From positions 1 through 64,000 of the forward strand of contig JAPJBO010001004.1 of NCBI GenBank assembly GCA_030068145.1: DNA of 64,000 bases, in the 5' to 3' direction. The notes beneath the pieces were generated by a model. The model was not told the origin of the DNA, ran no database searches, and saw nothing but the letters and a program-made list of their open reading frames with translations. A program made the position numbers and the translations under genes. Positions 52,671 through 63,350 of the stretch are shown piece by piece; position 1 is the first letter of the stretch; each line of letters starts with the position of its first letter. The DNA comes from Diplonema papillatum (Eukaryota > Euglenozoa > Diplonemea > Diplonemida > Diplonemidae).

Positions 52671-52987
52671 ATTGCAAGAACGTGCTTGGAATGGGTATGT
52701 GCTCAACACCGCACTGGTCCCGTCTGCGCCGTGTTTCGGTCCTTTAAGCCACGGACACATAAGGCGGACCATCATCAGCGTGGAACCTGAGTGTCTGCAG
52801 ACAGGACTGCGGTGTGAGTCTGGTTTGTCAGGCGGCTGATCGTAGCTCGTCACAGCCAGGACCACCCGTGCTACTAGAGCACAGGCGAATCCGTCACGGG
52901 GAGAAGGCCCCTACAACCGTGTCTGAGCAATCAGTTAAAAAACTCAGGGCACTCGCCCTGATTGTGACTGCGACTCGCTAGGCAGCA
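52671..52987 (+). repeat. 317-bp repeat, copy 1
   Basis: Differs from 53171-53487 by a single base that I can see (GGCTGATCG against GGCTGTTCG). The offset is exactly 500 bp. A TAGCCTGTATATAGGGG stretch precedes this copy and follows the second one. Confidence 0.9.
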
Positions 52988-53170
52988 CTGACTTGTCTTC
53001 TTTTTACGGTGGCAATCTGCGAAGTAAACTCCGCAGAGCACAGTGGACATGGGGTTGCCGTGTGCAGCACCAATGGTTGAAGTACCAAAAGGAAAAGAGT
53101 GCGAGGAAGTAATCCTGCGTGCTGAGGGCAGCAAGTCGCGTTACGCGAAGTACCCTACTGGAATGGGGGG
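52988..53170. other. Interval between the 317-bp repeats
   Basis: Contains GGTGGCAATCTGCGAAGTAA and CTCCGCAGAGCACAGTGGAC, shared with 49690-49735. A short + frame is not supported. Confidence 0.45.
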
Positions 53171-53487
53171 ATTGCAAGAACGTGCTTGGAATGGGTATGT
53201 GCTCAACACCGCACTGGTCCCGTCTGCGCCGTGTTTCGGTCCTTTAAGCCACGGACACATAAGGCGGACCATCATCAGCGTGGAACCTGAGTGTCTGCAG
53301 ACAGGACTGCGGTGTGAGTCTGGTTTGTCAGGCGGCTGTTCGTAGCTCGTCACAGCCAGGACCACCCGTGCTACTAGAGCACAGGCGAATCCGTCACGGG
53401 GAGAAGGCCCCTACAACCGTGTCTGAGCAATCAGTTAAAAAACTCAGGGCACTCGCCCTGATTGTGACTGCGACTCGCTAGGCAGCA
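53171..53487 (+). repeat. 317-bp repeat, copy 2
   Basis: Near-identical to copy 1; the first 60 bp also occur at 26030-26090. The near identity implies a recent duplication. Confidence 0.9.
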
Positions 53488-54880
53488 CAAATAGCCTGTA
53501 TATAGGGGGGGGGGGGGGAATGTTTCTTGGGTTTGAAGAGCGCGTGGTGCTTGCACCACTGAGGCCAGGTTATTTAACCGCGGATTTAGTGAAGGATTGT
53601 TCAGGAAACGGTCGCGAGCGAAACCCGACCAGGTAACGACCATTTCACTGTCTTCTTTGTTTTGTGATGCGAACATCACGAGGTGCTGTTCGAAGACACC
53701 GCCCACGTGAGCACTGTTAAGCAGCGGTTGCCAGATACTCCCGTATCACCTATTCACGGGTTTGCAGGGGTAAAAAGGAAGCCCGGGTTGGGGAGGGTGG
53801 TGGGTTTGGTGCGTAGTATTCTTCTTTTTTTGTGCTTTCTTGGTTCTGGTGGTGCTGCTCCTTCCTTCTCGTCCTGTGTTGGGCTACGACTTTTTTTGTT
53901 CTTTATCGGTTCTGAGCGTTTCCATATGCCTTTTCCTGCTTTGACATGCAGTCCCTTCCAAACTGTACCTCTCTTGGTGTTCGGGGGTTGGGCCGTATGG
54001 TAACGTCTCGGGAAACGAAGTTTGTGGCGTCACAAAAGTGACAGGTTGCCAAAGCAACCGGGTGCCGAGCCCCCGGGGGGTCAGGTCAGATTCTGCCAAC
54101 GACTCCGCAATCTGGCCACCCCTGGGGGGGGTCGGTCAAAATTTTTTATCCGACCAGATATTCGGTAAGCCCTGTCCTCAACGGATTCAAACGTGTCCTC
54201 AAAATCTCGAAACCGACCATTTTCGGACCTGCAGATGGAAATTTTCGGCAGAAGAGTCCGAAAAAAGCCGAAATATGTGACACTTTTTCGTGGAAAGTCG
54301 TCGTAAGTTGCTCGGAGTTACTAAAAATTCCAGTTGCGGCACGTGCAGGTGGGTTTTGCTCATGGTAGCGCCACACTGCAAGAATTGCCATAGCCGCTTT
54401 GTAGTCCACTGAGACTGTAGGAAATTTGATGCGAGTCAACTATAGGAACCGGTACTGCATTACTGCTCGTGTGGTACACTGTAGGAATTGGCAGCTAGCT
54501 TCTAGCCTCATCGCACTCGGTCTCGGCTTGGGCCATCGATCTCACTCTTCATCAGAAAGGGAAGGAAGGAGAGAAGTCTGACAGAAGCCTGATAACTTGC
54601 TTACTAGCGAATGGGATAGAGTGTGCCTGTTGACCATGTCAATGGGCCAGGCGAGATCACATTGGGGGCAAGGGAGGGCGGGAAGAAAAATGCTGTCTCA
54701 GAAGACCCACCTCAACCCACCCGAATTCTCCTGTTGTAGGCTCGGGTGGTGTGCTCATCCTGCCATGCGCTTTGCTCCAGTTCCTACCGTATACTAAAGT
54801 AATGTAGTACTACTACTGGCCCCTCATCGAGTTGTACCTTTTTTGTGCGGTCGACGATAAACGTCGTTCTGATGTCTGAC

Positions 54881-54921
<41 letters not shown>

Positions 54922-55571
54922 GCGAGCCAAAGAAAAATAATTTCTTGTTTGTGGAACACGCCTTGGAAGGAGGGGGGGGAATCTTAGTTGATGGTGGGTT
55001 GGACTATTTCTCTGCGCGTGAGGAGTGCCCTGAGTGTGTGTGTGCCATCACACGCGCAAGAAAACAAGAAAAAAGTCCACGATTCGGTTGTGCGCTTTCT
55101 CGGCGTGTGGGTTTGCCCTCATTGGCTTCGGACGCCTGGGCTGGGGACACGTGTATAGACACGGGTGTGGCACTTTCTCCGTGTGTTCGCGCCGGAGTAT
55201 TGCGGCAACACCTTTCAACCGGATAGAAATCACACGACCCACGTGTTAGGCGACATGCGGACACAACATGTAAAAAGACATATCATGCGTTCACATGTCG
55301 ATAGTTATATAACACGTTGTTAAGCGCAGCACAATGTACAAGCCGGGAGATTTCCGGGCCAGTGCAAACCCCACTCGTTTTTGTTTTTTTCGTCTTTGTT
55401 GCAGTTGTTGCTGGATTTTCTTTTTCGGGTTCTTCTTCTCGTTTTGAGATTTCTTTTCTTTTCTTTTTTTTTTTTTTCAGATTGACAGTTTTCAATAGTC
55501 TTCATTAGTTTCTCCTTTTTCGGTTGGGGTTTTGCTTTTGCGTTGTCTTTGAAACAAAAAAAAAAAACACC
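53488..55571. other. Unassigned spacer
   Basis: Poly-G at 53505-53518, poly-T of about 38 at 54883-54920, T-rich at 55450-55480. No repeat relation and no credible gene; frames here are short and biased by homopolymers. Confidence 0.45.
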
Positions 55572-55770
55572 AAATACTCGAGGGGCTGCCTTGTGCTTAC
55601 TTCGAAGGAGGCTAGAGGGGGAGAAACAATACTACTGCAAAGTGGGTCTTGGACCCAGATTCACCTGTGTTTCGTGTGGGCTACAGCACATTTACCTCCT
55701 TTGATATTTACAGCTGGCAGCCTCCTCAAGCATTTCCTACAAAGCAGGTGCTTATACAAAAAAAAAAAAA
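55572..55770 (+). repeat. SINE-like family 2, copy with A tail
   Basis: AAATACTCGAGGGGCTGCCT ... GCAGGTGCTTATACAAAAAA and on into a 13-base A run. The TTTTTTGAACGCTTACGCCC part is reduced. Confidence 0.85.
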
Positions 55771-56799
55771 GAAAAGCCCGCTCTCCTTTTTCTTCCGAGA
55801 AATAGTGCAGGGAACCGGCGCTTTCTTCTCGACTGTCTGGCTTCCCGGGTCGCGAAAACTAGACTGTGCCGGGGGGGGGGGGGGTTGGGGTGCTTTCAGT
55901 ACTGCGAGATGGGCATGTACAGGTTTTGCTGGTCGGTGGACTGCTGTTGCGGGTAGAAAGCGGGCATGTTGCCGAGCTGCTGGTGCGGGCTGTGTGGGGG
56001 TGTTGTTGTTAGTGTATACCGGGCACGGTGCGGGCCGTATGAATATGCATCCTCGTATGCCCAGTATTGAGCCCAATACTGAGGTGCTACATAATACATG
56101 AACTCTGCAGTGCTGCTACGTGATGTGCCAATACCTAGCTCCTCCTGCGGGCTTAGGTATTAAGCCGCTCGTGGCTCGGGGTTGCAAACCGACACCGAGG
56201 CAAAATTGGCGGAAATTATCGCCGAATAAATTCGTGTACTTGTCCGGTTAGAGCATGCTGCTGTTCAGAGTTGGTCGATTGAGATTCTACTTTCTCCTAC
56301 TCTCGCGGCGCACGCTTTTTGGTTGAACGATTACGCCCGCCACTTAACCCAGACTTGCCTGCGTTTCGTGTGGGCTGCAGACTTTGGACTGTCTTGCTGC
56401 GATAATGGGGAGTTCTCGGCATATGTTGAGACTTCGCAACTGGCCCTCCTTGAGTACTGCCTACGAAGGAGGTGGCTATTGAGGCTGCTGCTGATTCTGC
56501 ATTCTAACCTCAACTGCTGCCGACAATCACAGTCAATCAGAGTCTACCAAGCACGAACCTGAGCGCGACGGTCAAGACGACCTTGCATGACGCTTCACGT
56601 GCGAAGAGATCATCGCCACAGATTATTTGCATTCTAATCCAGTTATTAATCAGGCTATCCGAGGTCATCGCTATACAGATATTCTGCATTCTAATTCTGG
56701 TCGAGTTCAGTCATTCGTTGGACACAGTTTTACAGTCTTACTGCGGGAACGCTGCTGCGCAGTCGTCAAGCCACCCAAGAACCATGTGGTTGGGGGGGG
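55771..56799. other. Spacer with family 2 fragment and CATTCTAA repeats
   Basis: 56310-56480 is a family 2 middle part (GAACGATTACGCCCGCCACT, GTGTGGGCTGCAGAC). 56490-56700 has three TTCTGCATTCTAA or TTTGCATTCTAAT motifs, the inverse of the motif of the 6.1-kb 105-bp repeat. No gene recognised at 55771-56300. Confidence 0.5.
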
Positions 56800-57290
56800 G
56801 GGGTGTCGTTGTACGGGATTTTATTGGATGGCTACCGTGACAAACCTAGCTTCTTCGTGGAGAGAGAGAGAGAGAGAGAGGGGGAGAGAGTGGAGAGAAC
56901 GACAGTGAGGGTTTGGAGGAGCCCGTGAGGAAGCACCGGCCACCTTGCTAGATAAAACCTGTCTTGGAAGAGGCATCTTATTACTCGCGGGGGTAGGCAC
57001 CTGCGGAGGCCCTCTTCCGTGTGCCTCCACGGGAAGGAACACTAGGCTTTTTTTTCAAAGGCCGCGGAGGTTAGCGGACCGGAGCTACCGGAGAGGGTGT
57101 GTGTGCGTTGTGTGGTAACCTGATACGTGTGTGTGCGATGATGTGGGTTTGCGTGCTGGCTGTTACACGAGCTTGATGCTCCGCAATGGATGCTTGGTGT
57201 CGTGTGCCGTGGCACCGCCCGCTGCACACAGGGATTTGATTGCGACAATAAAACCTCGGAGGGAAAAAGACTGCGTGTTTATCCCACTCA
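56800..57290 (+). repeat. AATAAA-ending dispersed repeat, copy 3 (reference orientation)
   Basis: GGATGGCTACCGTGACAAAC, (GA)n at 56859-56880, inner segment 56938-57142, then GTTACACGAGCTTGATGCTC and GACAATAAAACCTCGGAGGG. The inner segment runs in the same direction as at 5.1-5.2 kb. Confidence 0.85.
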
Positions 57291-57305
57291 AAGAATAGCT
57301 ATTTG

Positions 57306-58090
57306 TTCTCGAGAAAAAGGTAGTTTTCTGCACGAGTAGGTTTCCAGTGTGCCACGAGTGGCCGTAGGCCACGAGTGGCACTGGAAAACTACGAGTGCAG
57401 AAAACTACCTTTTTCGAGTGAATGGGATAGGTTTTCCACCGCACCACCCGACTTTTCCGCACTCGAGTTGCACTGACACCAGGTAGAGCGGAGGCCAAAA
57501 TCGAAGAAAGATGTTCAAGCGGGGCAGCAGATGTCCTTGCATCTGCAATAAGCCGGGCAAGTACCAAGGAAGATACGAACTTCCTCCGTCTCGTGGAGGC
57601 GTACTCGAGGCACAGGCCAAGAGAAGAAGTGCGAAGTTTTGTGTGCGAAGACATCATCTGCATTTCAAGGATGAGAACGGTTACCGCCCTGAGTCCCCCG
57701 GAGAAATGAAGGGCAGAACTGCAAGATGACACGTAAAAGGAAGACCGTGTACCATGTGACGCAAATGGCACACGTTCTTACTCTTAATGGCACACCTTCT
57801 TACATTTACTTGTCATTTTGGAGTTGTGGCCCTCACTTCTCCCAAGCTGAAAACGTCTTCAGGACCACCTTTACCCAACACCATAATATTATTAGAACCC
57901 CCAAAAGGTCAGCAGAGCGGAAAAGTAGGTCACCAGTGCGGAAAAGTAGCCAACGAGAGTGCAGAAAAGTCGGGTGGCAGGTGGAAAATAGCTATTTATT
58001 CACTGTGAATAATAGAGCAAAATTGCACTCGAGTTTTTTACTTTTTGGCCACGAGTGCCGGCAGGCACGAGTGGCCAAAAAATAAATAGC
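57306..58090. mobile_element. Deletion derivative of the YR/TIR element
   Basis: Left hairpin 57306-57422 with nested arms (GAAAAAGGTAGTTTTCTGCA and its inverse; centre GCCGTAGGC). Terminal inverted repeats 57418-57464 and 57957-58003, with core CCACCCGACTTTTCYGCACT. Right hairpin 58036-58087 (TTTTTGGCCACGAGTGCC and inverse). It has the same layout as the neighbouring element at 58092, but the interior is only about 490 bp and lacks the recombinase catalytic domain. Confidence 0.65.
57488..57714 (+). pseudogene. Remnant of a YR N-terminal domain
   Basis: The interior of the deletion derivative has a + frame without ATG that follows the same TPG start context as the neighbour. It contains ISRASTKEDTNFLRLVEAYS and CEDIICISRM, which line up by position with VSRGKYEKRYEELIGFM and DEDDICLFLQHL in the neighbouring recombinase. 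It stops at about 57712, before any catalytic motif. I infer a diverged N-terminal (core-binding type) domain left after an internal deletion. The similarity is modest and the order of residues is the main argument. An overlapping + frame with several cysteines exists at 57511-57729 but has no support. Confidence 0.35.
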
Positions 58091-58091
58091 T

Positions 58092-59669
58092 ATTTATTCT
58101 ACGAGAGAAAGTCGTTTTCTTGCACGAGGGTTTTCCAGATTGCCACGAGAGCCCGTAGGGCTCGAGTGGCAATCTGGTAAACCCGAGTGCAAGAAAACGA
58201 CGATCTCGAGTGAATAACATAGCTTTACTGCCGGTCCACTGACTTTTCTGCATCACGAGAGGGCTACTTGCACACCAGGTGGGGGGATGCCGAAAGCGAA
58301 AAAGGATGTCGTGGCGCAAGCTAAACTTGCTCGTGAAGACCTACTAGCGGAGGTTAGCAGGGGCAAGTACGAAAAGAGGTACGAGGAACTCATTGGATTC
58401 ATGCGCACAAAGAGGAGGGTAAGAGCGAAACTTCCGAAGCCGGACGAAGACGACATCTGCCTGTTTCTGCAACACCTGAGGGAAGAAAGGGGGTACAAGG
58501 CGACGAGTCTCTGGTCGTGTCCCAGCATGATTGCGAAGCTGCTGCAGATCCGACATGGTATTGTCGTGGCCGCGTCTCAGGGACCAACTCAAGAAATACG
58601 AGCGCGAAGGTTCCCCTGTGAAGAAAGCCGAAACATTCTCACAAGACGATCTCGTCAGAATCTTCTCGACCGCCGCGAGCCCAGAAGACCATGCATGGAT
58701 CCGGGACTTGGCCCTTGGGGTCATCGTCTACTTCGGAGGGATACGCATGGGCGAGGCTCACAAACTCCGATTTGGTGACATCGAGGAGTGCACCAAGACG
58801 TCGTTCCATGGCTACTGGGTATCCGTTCGTAGAGGCAAGCAGCGCACGGCTCCCAGAAGGGCCTGCCGCTCGTGTTGCAGAGTACCTGGATTGTGTCAAG
58901 ACCATCCTTAAGCCAGACAGCCATCTGTTCTGCGGCGTGAACTGGAGCAGCAAGGGGAAAGGCAAAAGCCTGGGCTTCCAAAAGTCGACCATGGGAATTA
59001 ATCTTGTGAGGGCCGTTCCCCAAACGATTGGTCAAAAACTCGGCCTTGATGGCAAGTTTACCGGGCATTCCCTGCGTAGCTCTGCTGCTTGCCACCTCAG
59101 CGAGGGTGGGAAGTCAGTGTCAGAACTCCAAGCATTTTTCGGTTGGCAGTCAACCAAAACTGCTCCGGAGTACATTGATCAAACGGCCAAGCTGCCACAC
59201 AGATTGCTGGCACCCTGCTTGGGACGTACGTTCCTCAAACACACGAAACCGCAGCTCCCATTGCTGCCATTCCATCGCAGGCTGCTCCGTCTGCTGGTCT
59301 TGCCACCACTAGTGTGGTGTACAACATCACCATGGGCTCGGGCTCCACCCTCAATCTTGGCAGCGCACCAGCAACGCAGACTTCCATTTCCAGGGTACCG
59401 TCCGAATCGGCCTCTTCCGAGTCTGATGATTAGTGCCCTGGCGTTCCCTCGCCACCTTCCTTTTCTCCTTCAGACATCATCAAAAGCGCCTTGGAGCGGT
59501 CCAGAATGACCCACACTCGTGTTTCCTGCCCTTCCCCCCCCGTTTGTGCACCTAGAAACACAAAAGCCACGAATGCAGAAAAGTCCGTCTGTAGTGCAGA
59601 AAAGTAGCCCGAGAGAGATGCAGAAAAGTCAGTGGACCGGCAGTAAAAACAATTTTTCCTCTATTCAGT
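58092..59669 (+). mobile_element. Crypton-like tyrosine-recombinase element with TIRs and a terminal hairpin
   Basis: Left: a hairpin of about 60-bp arms (58092-58220; GTCGTTTTCTTGCAC and inverse; centre GCCCGTAGGGC). The terminal inverted repeat is 58210-58268, with a 31-bp core (58223-58253) that pairs perfectly with 59620-59651; the right repeat spans 59603-59669. Between them lies one recombinase gene. At the right a matching hairpin is missing or reduced to TTTTTGGCCATGGG at 59680. Cryptons described so far are generally said to lack terminal inverted repeats, which makes this layout unusual. Confidence 0.65.
58287..59433 (+). pseudogene. Tyrosine recombinase (Crypton-like), three frameshifts
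   Basis: Site-specific DNA strand-exchange enzyme of the tyrosine-recombinase class. It starts MPKAKKDVVAQAK just inside the inverted repeat. The N-terminal helical part (EDLLAEVSRGKYEKRYEELI) resembles a core-binding domain. The catalytic domain has the first Arg in VYFGGIRMGEAHKL, the H-x-x-R box in TGHSLRSSA, the H/W position in FFGWQST, and the nucleophile Tyr in PEYIDQ. The tail reads VVYNITMGSGSTLNLG and ends in SESDD. The parts lie in different frames (changes near 58590, 58850 and 59225), so no full protein can be made. All catalytic residues are still present across frames, so decay is recent. The family is supported by motifs; the Crypton assignment is inferred from the GHxxRxxxA pattern and lack of other domains. 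Confidence 0.75.
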
Positions 59670-59956
59670 GGATGACATAATTTTTGGCCATGGGTCGCAA
59701 AATTGAGTCACTCTTTTACCTCCGAATATCTGGGTCTCTGCAAAAAAACCGTGAAACGTAGTTTTGAATGCGAAAACGTTTGTTCTTCGCGTGTACGGGG
59801 TATAAACCTCTCTGGGGGGGTTTCCTGTATTAGCACTTTTCGTTGGCTTCGTTTTCTCTTTCATGTGCAACCGTTGTTCCGGATAGTACAGATGTACTAT
59901 TTAAAAAAAAAAAAAAAAAAAAACGAGCCTCCCAGGAGCCACCAAAAGGAAAGGAA

Positions 59957-61277
59957 ATGCCAAGAAGGAAGCGCGCCCCAACACCGAGCTCCTCCAGTTC
60001 GGAGGCATCGTCTTCATCAGGTGAGGCACAGGACACAGCGAGTAGGGCCGCCGCGATCACAAAAGGCCTCCTGCCGTCAGCCAGCAAAGAGGCGTACGAG
60101 AAAGCGTATGATGACTTCATCAGTGCAACCGGGCTGCAGAACGGAGTTCTACCAACCGAGGAAAGTATCCTCGTATACCTCGACGGCTTCAAAGACCTCG
60201 CTGCGAAGACGCTGTGGTCGAAGTTTTCGATGATCCGGGCGGTGTTCAAGACGCGGTTCCCGAAGCGCCGCGACGAATACCCTCTCGCCACCGCATTCCT
60301 GAAGAGGCGCGAAGCAGACTCCGAAGGTCCCAAGAAGGCACGTGTTTTCACCAAAGAGCAGGTGCAGCAGTTCATCGAAATAGATTGCTCGTCGAAGCCG
60401 GACAACGACGCGTGGCTCTTCGAAAAAGCGTTCCTGATCGTCGGATACTATGGTGGGTTGCGCACACAGGAGAATTACGACCTGGCGAAGGCGCGCATCG
60501 CTGACGAAGAGGAATTCGGGACGTCTTTCTCGTCCCAAAAGGTACACCCCGAGACGTCCACCAAGAGCACTTGAAAGCGGTGCCGACATCAACAACGTTT
60601 TTGTGGCATTCGGTCACGTATGCAGGACAGGGCGTCACCCGCGGTTTCAAGGCTTCACGCGTCGGAAACAACACGTGCCGAAAGATCACAGTGAACATCG
60701 CTGGAAAACTCGGTCTGGAACACGCTTCACGGTACACTGGCCACGGGATTCGTCGCTCGTCAGCAACTCACATGGCAGATGGGGGTTGCTCTCTCACAGA
60801 CCTCATGAGGTTTCACAACTGGACAAGTCCTACCACTGCGCAAGGCTACCTGGAGAAGTCCAAAGCAATGCTTGCTGGGCTTGCAACTCATCTCGAGTTC
60901 AAGACTGAACCATCCATCCCGGCCAGTGAGACCAGTCAGACCTCGTTGCCTGCCACAGAACCTTCCCTCCCTGCCACAGAACCTTCCCTGCCACAGAACC
61001 TTCCGTTGCCATGCCTGCCTCCCAGTTTGCTGCAACTCCTCCAGTTGTGAACTACTACAACTACTCGTTTTCGAACATTTGCAACGGTGCCAACATCATC
61101 ATTGGTGCACCTCATCAGGGCCCGAAAATGACTCCGGTTAAGAAGGCACACTTCCAAATTCGATGCAAAACTTGTTCCCCTTCCTACTCTGACACATTAG
61201 TTCAGCTTCTGGAAAAGCACTGCAAGAACAGTACAAACCAGAGTTGGACGACCGAAGTAGCGCAGCAGACTGAATGA
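59957..61277 (+). pseudogene. Second tyrosine recombinase (Crypton-like), two frameshifts
   Basis: Begins MPRRKRAPTPSSSSSEASSS, a basic then Ser-rich leader. The core-binding part is ASKEAYEKAYDDFISATG and ILVYLDGFKDLAAKTLWSKF. Catalytic residues: Arg in VGYYGGLRTQEN, H-x-x-R in TGHGIRRSSATH, W in FHNWTSPTTA, Tyr in GYLEKS. The frame changes in an A run near 60535 and again in a CCTGCCACAGAACCTTCC repeat near 60950-61010, after which VVNYYNYSFSNICNGANI follows, resembling the C-terminal tail of the first recombinase. It aligns with the 58.3-kb enzyme across its whole length but is clearly diverged, so the cluster has two lineages. No inverted repeats were found around it. An upstream in-frame extension to 59843 runs through poly-A and is not supported. 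Confidence 0.75.
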
Positions 61278-61904
61278 GGCACAAACCAACAGTGTAGACC
61301 AAGGGGGGCCAGAGGCAGAGCGAAGGGGGTAGTTCCGCGCGGAGTTTTTGATGCAGGAAGAAGACCGGGGGTGCCGCAAAACCAACCCAGAACCCATTTC
61401 TTTTCTCACGGTGACCCACTTTTTCTAGCACTCTGGGGCTCATTTTTTCACGGCGGGCAATTTTTTGGAGCCGTGCAAAAAGAACGGCCTGCCGTTATAA
61501 TACATCCACCTCCTACTGCGTATACTGGCTCCGTCTGCTGCTTCGTTTTCACCGTCGCGGATGCATAAATCGAAGTAGAAAGGTCAGGCGGGGATTCGGT
61601 GTGTTTGTCACAATCGTCGTGACGCCTCAGGACACGGCTTCAGAAAAAAGGGGGCAAAGCGAGGGGTGAAGTTACGATGGTTTCGGAATAGCGACGGGGT
61701 TATTTAACCTTGTACGAGTGTTAGGTAATCGTCGGATATAATATAATTAATCTTCTAAGATCTGCGATCTTATACGACAAAAAAAAAAACGGTTCCGTGG
61801 GAGAAAAAAAAAAAAAACGGCCCCCGTGAAATAATACCGGCTACAGTGAGTGACAAAATTTTGCGACGCATGCAAAAAAATTATTTCCGTACCCCTACCC
61901 CTCC
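61278..61904. other. Unassigned spacer
   Basis: A runs at 61780-61788 and 61808-61817. TATAATATAATTAATCTTCT at 61735. No gene recognised; it may include the 3' flank of the recombinase element. Confidence 0.4.
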
Positions 61905-62068
61905 CCGTGTTAGTGTCGCCGACCTAAAGGCACCTTTTCCTAAAAAGGCGACACTAACACGGAAAGCCGTTGGTGAGGATGAGGCATTCTCCATGCAAAT
62001 GCAGGGAACCCTATTGAGAACCGTCTTCCCGTGTTAGTGTCGCCTAAACGGAGGCGACACTATCACGG
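61905..62068. mobile_element. Twin-hairpin foldback element
   Basis: Two hairpins share the arm CCGTGTTAGTGTCGCC: 61905-61962 (loop of about 26 bases) and 62029-62068 (loop of 8 bases). The outermost arms also pair with each other. The total is 164 bp, suggesting a MITE or foldback unit. Confidence 0.75.
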
Positions 62069-62384
62069 GGGGGAGCAGGTAAGTCCCCTGGACGGGTATT
62101 TTCATCTTGCCCCTACGCAATGTAAGCGATAGGTTTACCCCTGGATGGTTTGATTCCTCTTCGTTCTTTCTTGCGGTCGTTGCTCCAAGAAGTGTCCCAC
62201 TGACTTTACGTCAGCGAACACAAGGCGCAGACAGACCAGCAAGCAGAATTCCGCCCGCAAGTGCGGTGTCAGGAGGTTAGCTCTTCAATGATGCGACCTC
62301 TGCCGGAGCAAGCAGAAAAAACGATTGGTTCACCCGCCACTGTGCCAGAACAAATCAATCTGTCTTGGTGTGGTCGGTATAGCC
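62069..62384. other. Unassigned spacer
   Basis: No repeat relation or gene recognised up to the edge motif TGGTGTGGTCGGTATAGCCA at 62370. Confidence 0.4.
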
Positions 62385-62579
62385 AAGGGGAACTACGGGG
62401 GAACTACGGGAACTGACCTTGGGGTGTCCTTTTTTTGTAGGGGAATTTTTTTAAACGCCACGCACCGGCGCAAAACCCGGAGCTTTGGAGTGACCAAAAC
62501 GGTTCCTCTTGCTTGGGCCTTCCACAAAAGGCCCAAGCCTTTTGAAAAATGGAGCCTTCGGGGTGTCGGTGGACAGGGG

Positions 62580-63350
62580 GTGTCGGGGGTGGTGCTTTCG
62601 TGCCGCCGTGGAATGCGCATGAAGGATTTGTTGAAAAGTAGACTCGAACGCTATCGTAGGACTCGCAAAAGTCGGTTGGCTCACGTTTGCAAGAACCTAA
62701 GCAAAGCTCGCTACCGGCCCTTCAACGTTCGCCAAGAGGACTGAAGGAAAAGCTCAGCTACGACCATTGCGTGCTTGTACAGATCCTTGAAAATAATCGC
62801 GTTATCGTGACGGATGGCAGAGGCCGATCAAGATCTGCAGGATATCTTGGACAGCCCACAGGTAAAATTGGCCGGCAGCACGCAATCAAGAGTCCCATGG
62901 TGATTTGATGTGGACAGTCATAGACGAAAGGATGTGTTTGCTCAGCAAGCTGAGTCCAACTTGTGTCTGCATGGAAGGGAAGCTGATAAGAAGTTACTTC
63001 TTGATAAACTGCATGCCCTCACCCGAAGCATGCGATTCAAGGCTAATGTTGTTGTGGGCAAACTGCTCTACGATCTCTGGAACAGAAGGATGCAGTCCGG
63101 AGAGCTTCCGGTTTCTCCCAGAGTAGAGGAGCTGAAGCAAACGCCACCTGGGCCTCTGAACGTGATTGCGGATCACCTTCTTGCCCAAACCCAAGAGGGA
63201 TTGGAGTGTCGGAATGACGCGCAAGGAGAGGCTCTTGGCTTGTTTGCTTCTTTCGCTGGCGAGAGGGAGACTTTGGACACGGTACCTGCATTCCAACTCG
63301 TCCCTCTCCGGAAAGCAAGTGGGTGGAGGTCCTGGGACTGCGAAGGCGTG
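62580..63350 (+). pseudogene. Gene 2 of the two-gene element, copy B (most complete)
   Basis: Three coding stretches in two frames: 62580-62744 with RLERYRRTRKSRLAHVC and a stop after RQED (the stop position is shared with copy A); 62750-62870 with YDHCVLVQILENN and VIVTDGRG; and 62910-63350 with SNLCLHGREADKKLLLDKLH, GKLLYDLWNRRMQSGELPVS, LLAQTQEGLECRNDAQGEAL and FASFAGERETLDT. The third stretch stays open through both junctions of the 63096-63282 segment, suggesting this orientation is the ancestral coding one. No known domain is recognised; the protein is helical and rich in charged residues. It could be spliced, but clear GT-AG pairs were not established. Confidence 0.4.

Noticed and set aside
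57511..57729. Small Cys-containing protein as a cargo gene
   Set aside because: The overlapping frame matches the recombinase N-terminal domain in position and motif order, which explains the sequence better.
59843..59956. Upstream in-frame start for the second recombinase
   Set aside because: The extension passes through a poly-A run and has no conserved residues; the ATG at 59957 gives a basic, Ser-rich leader.
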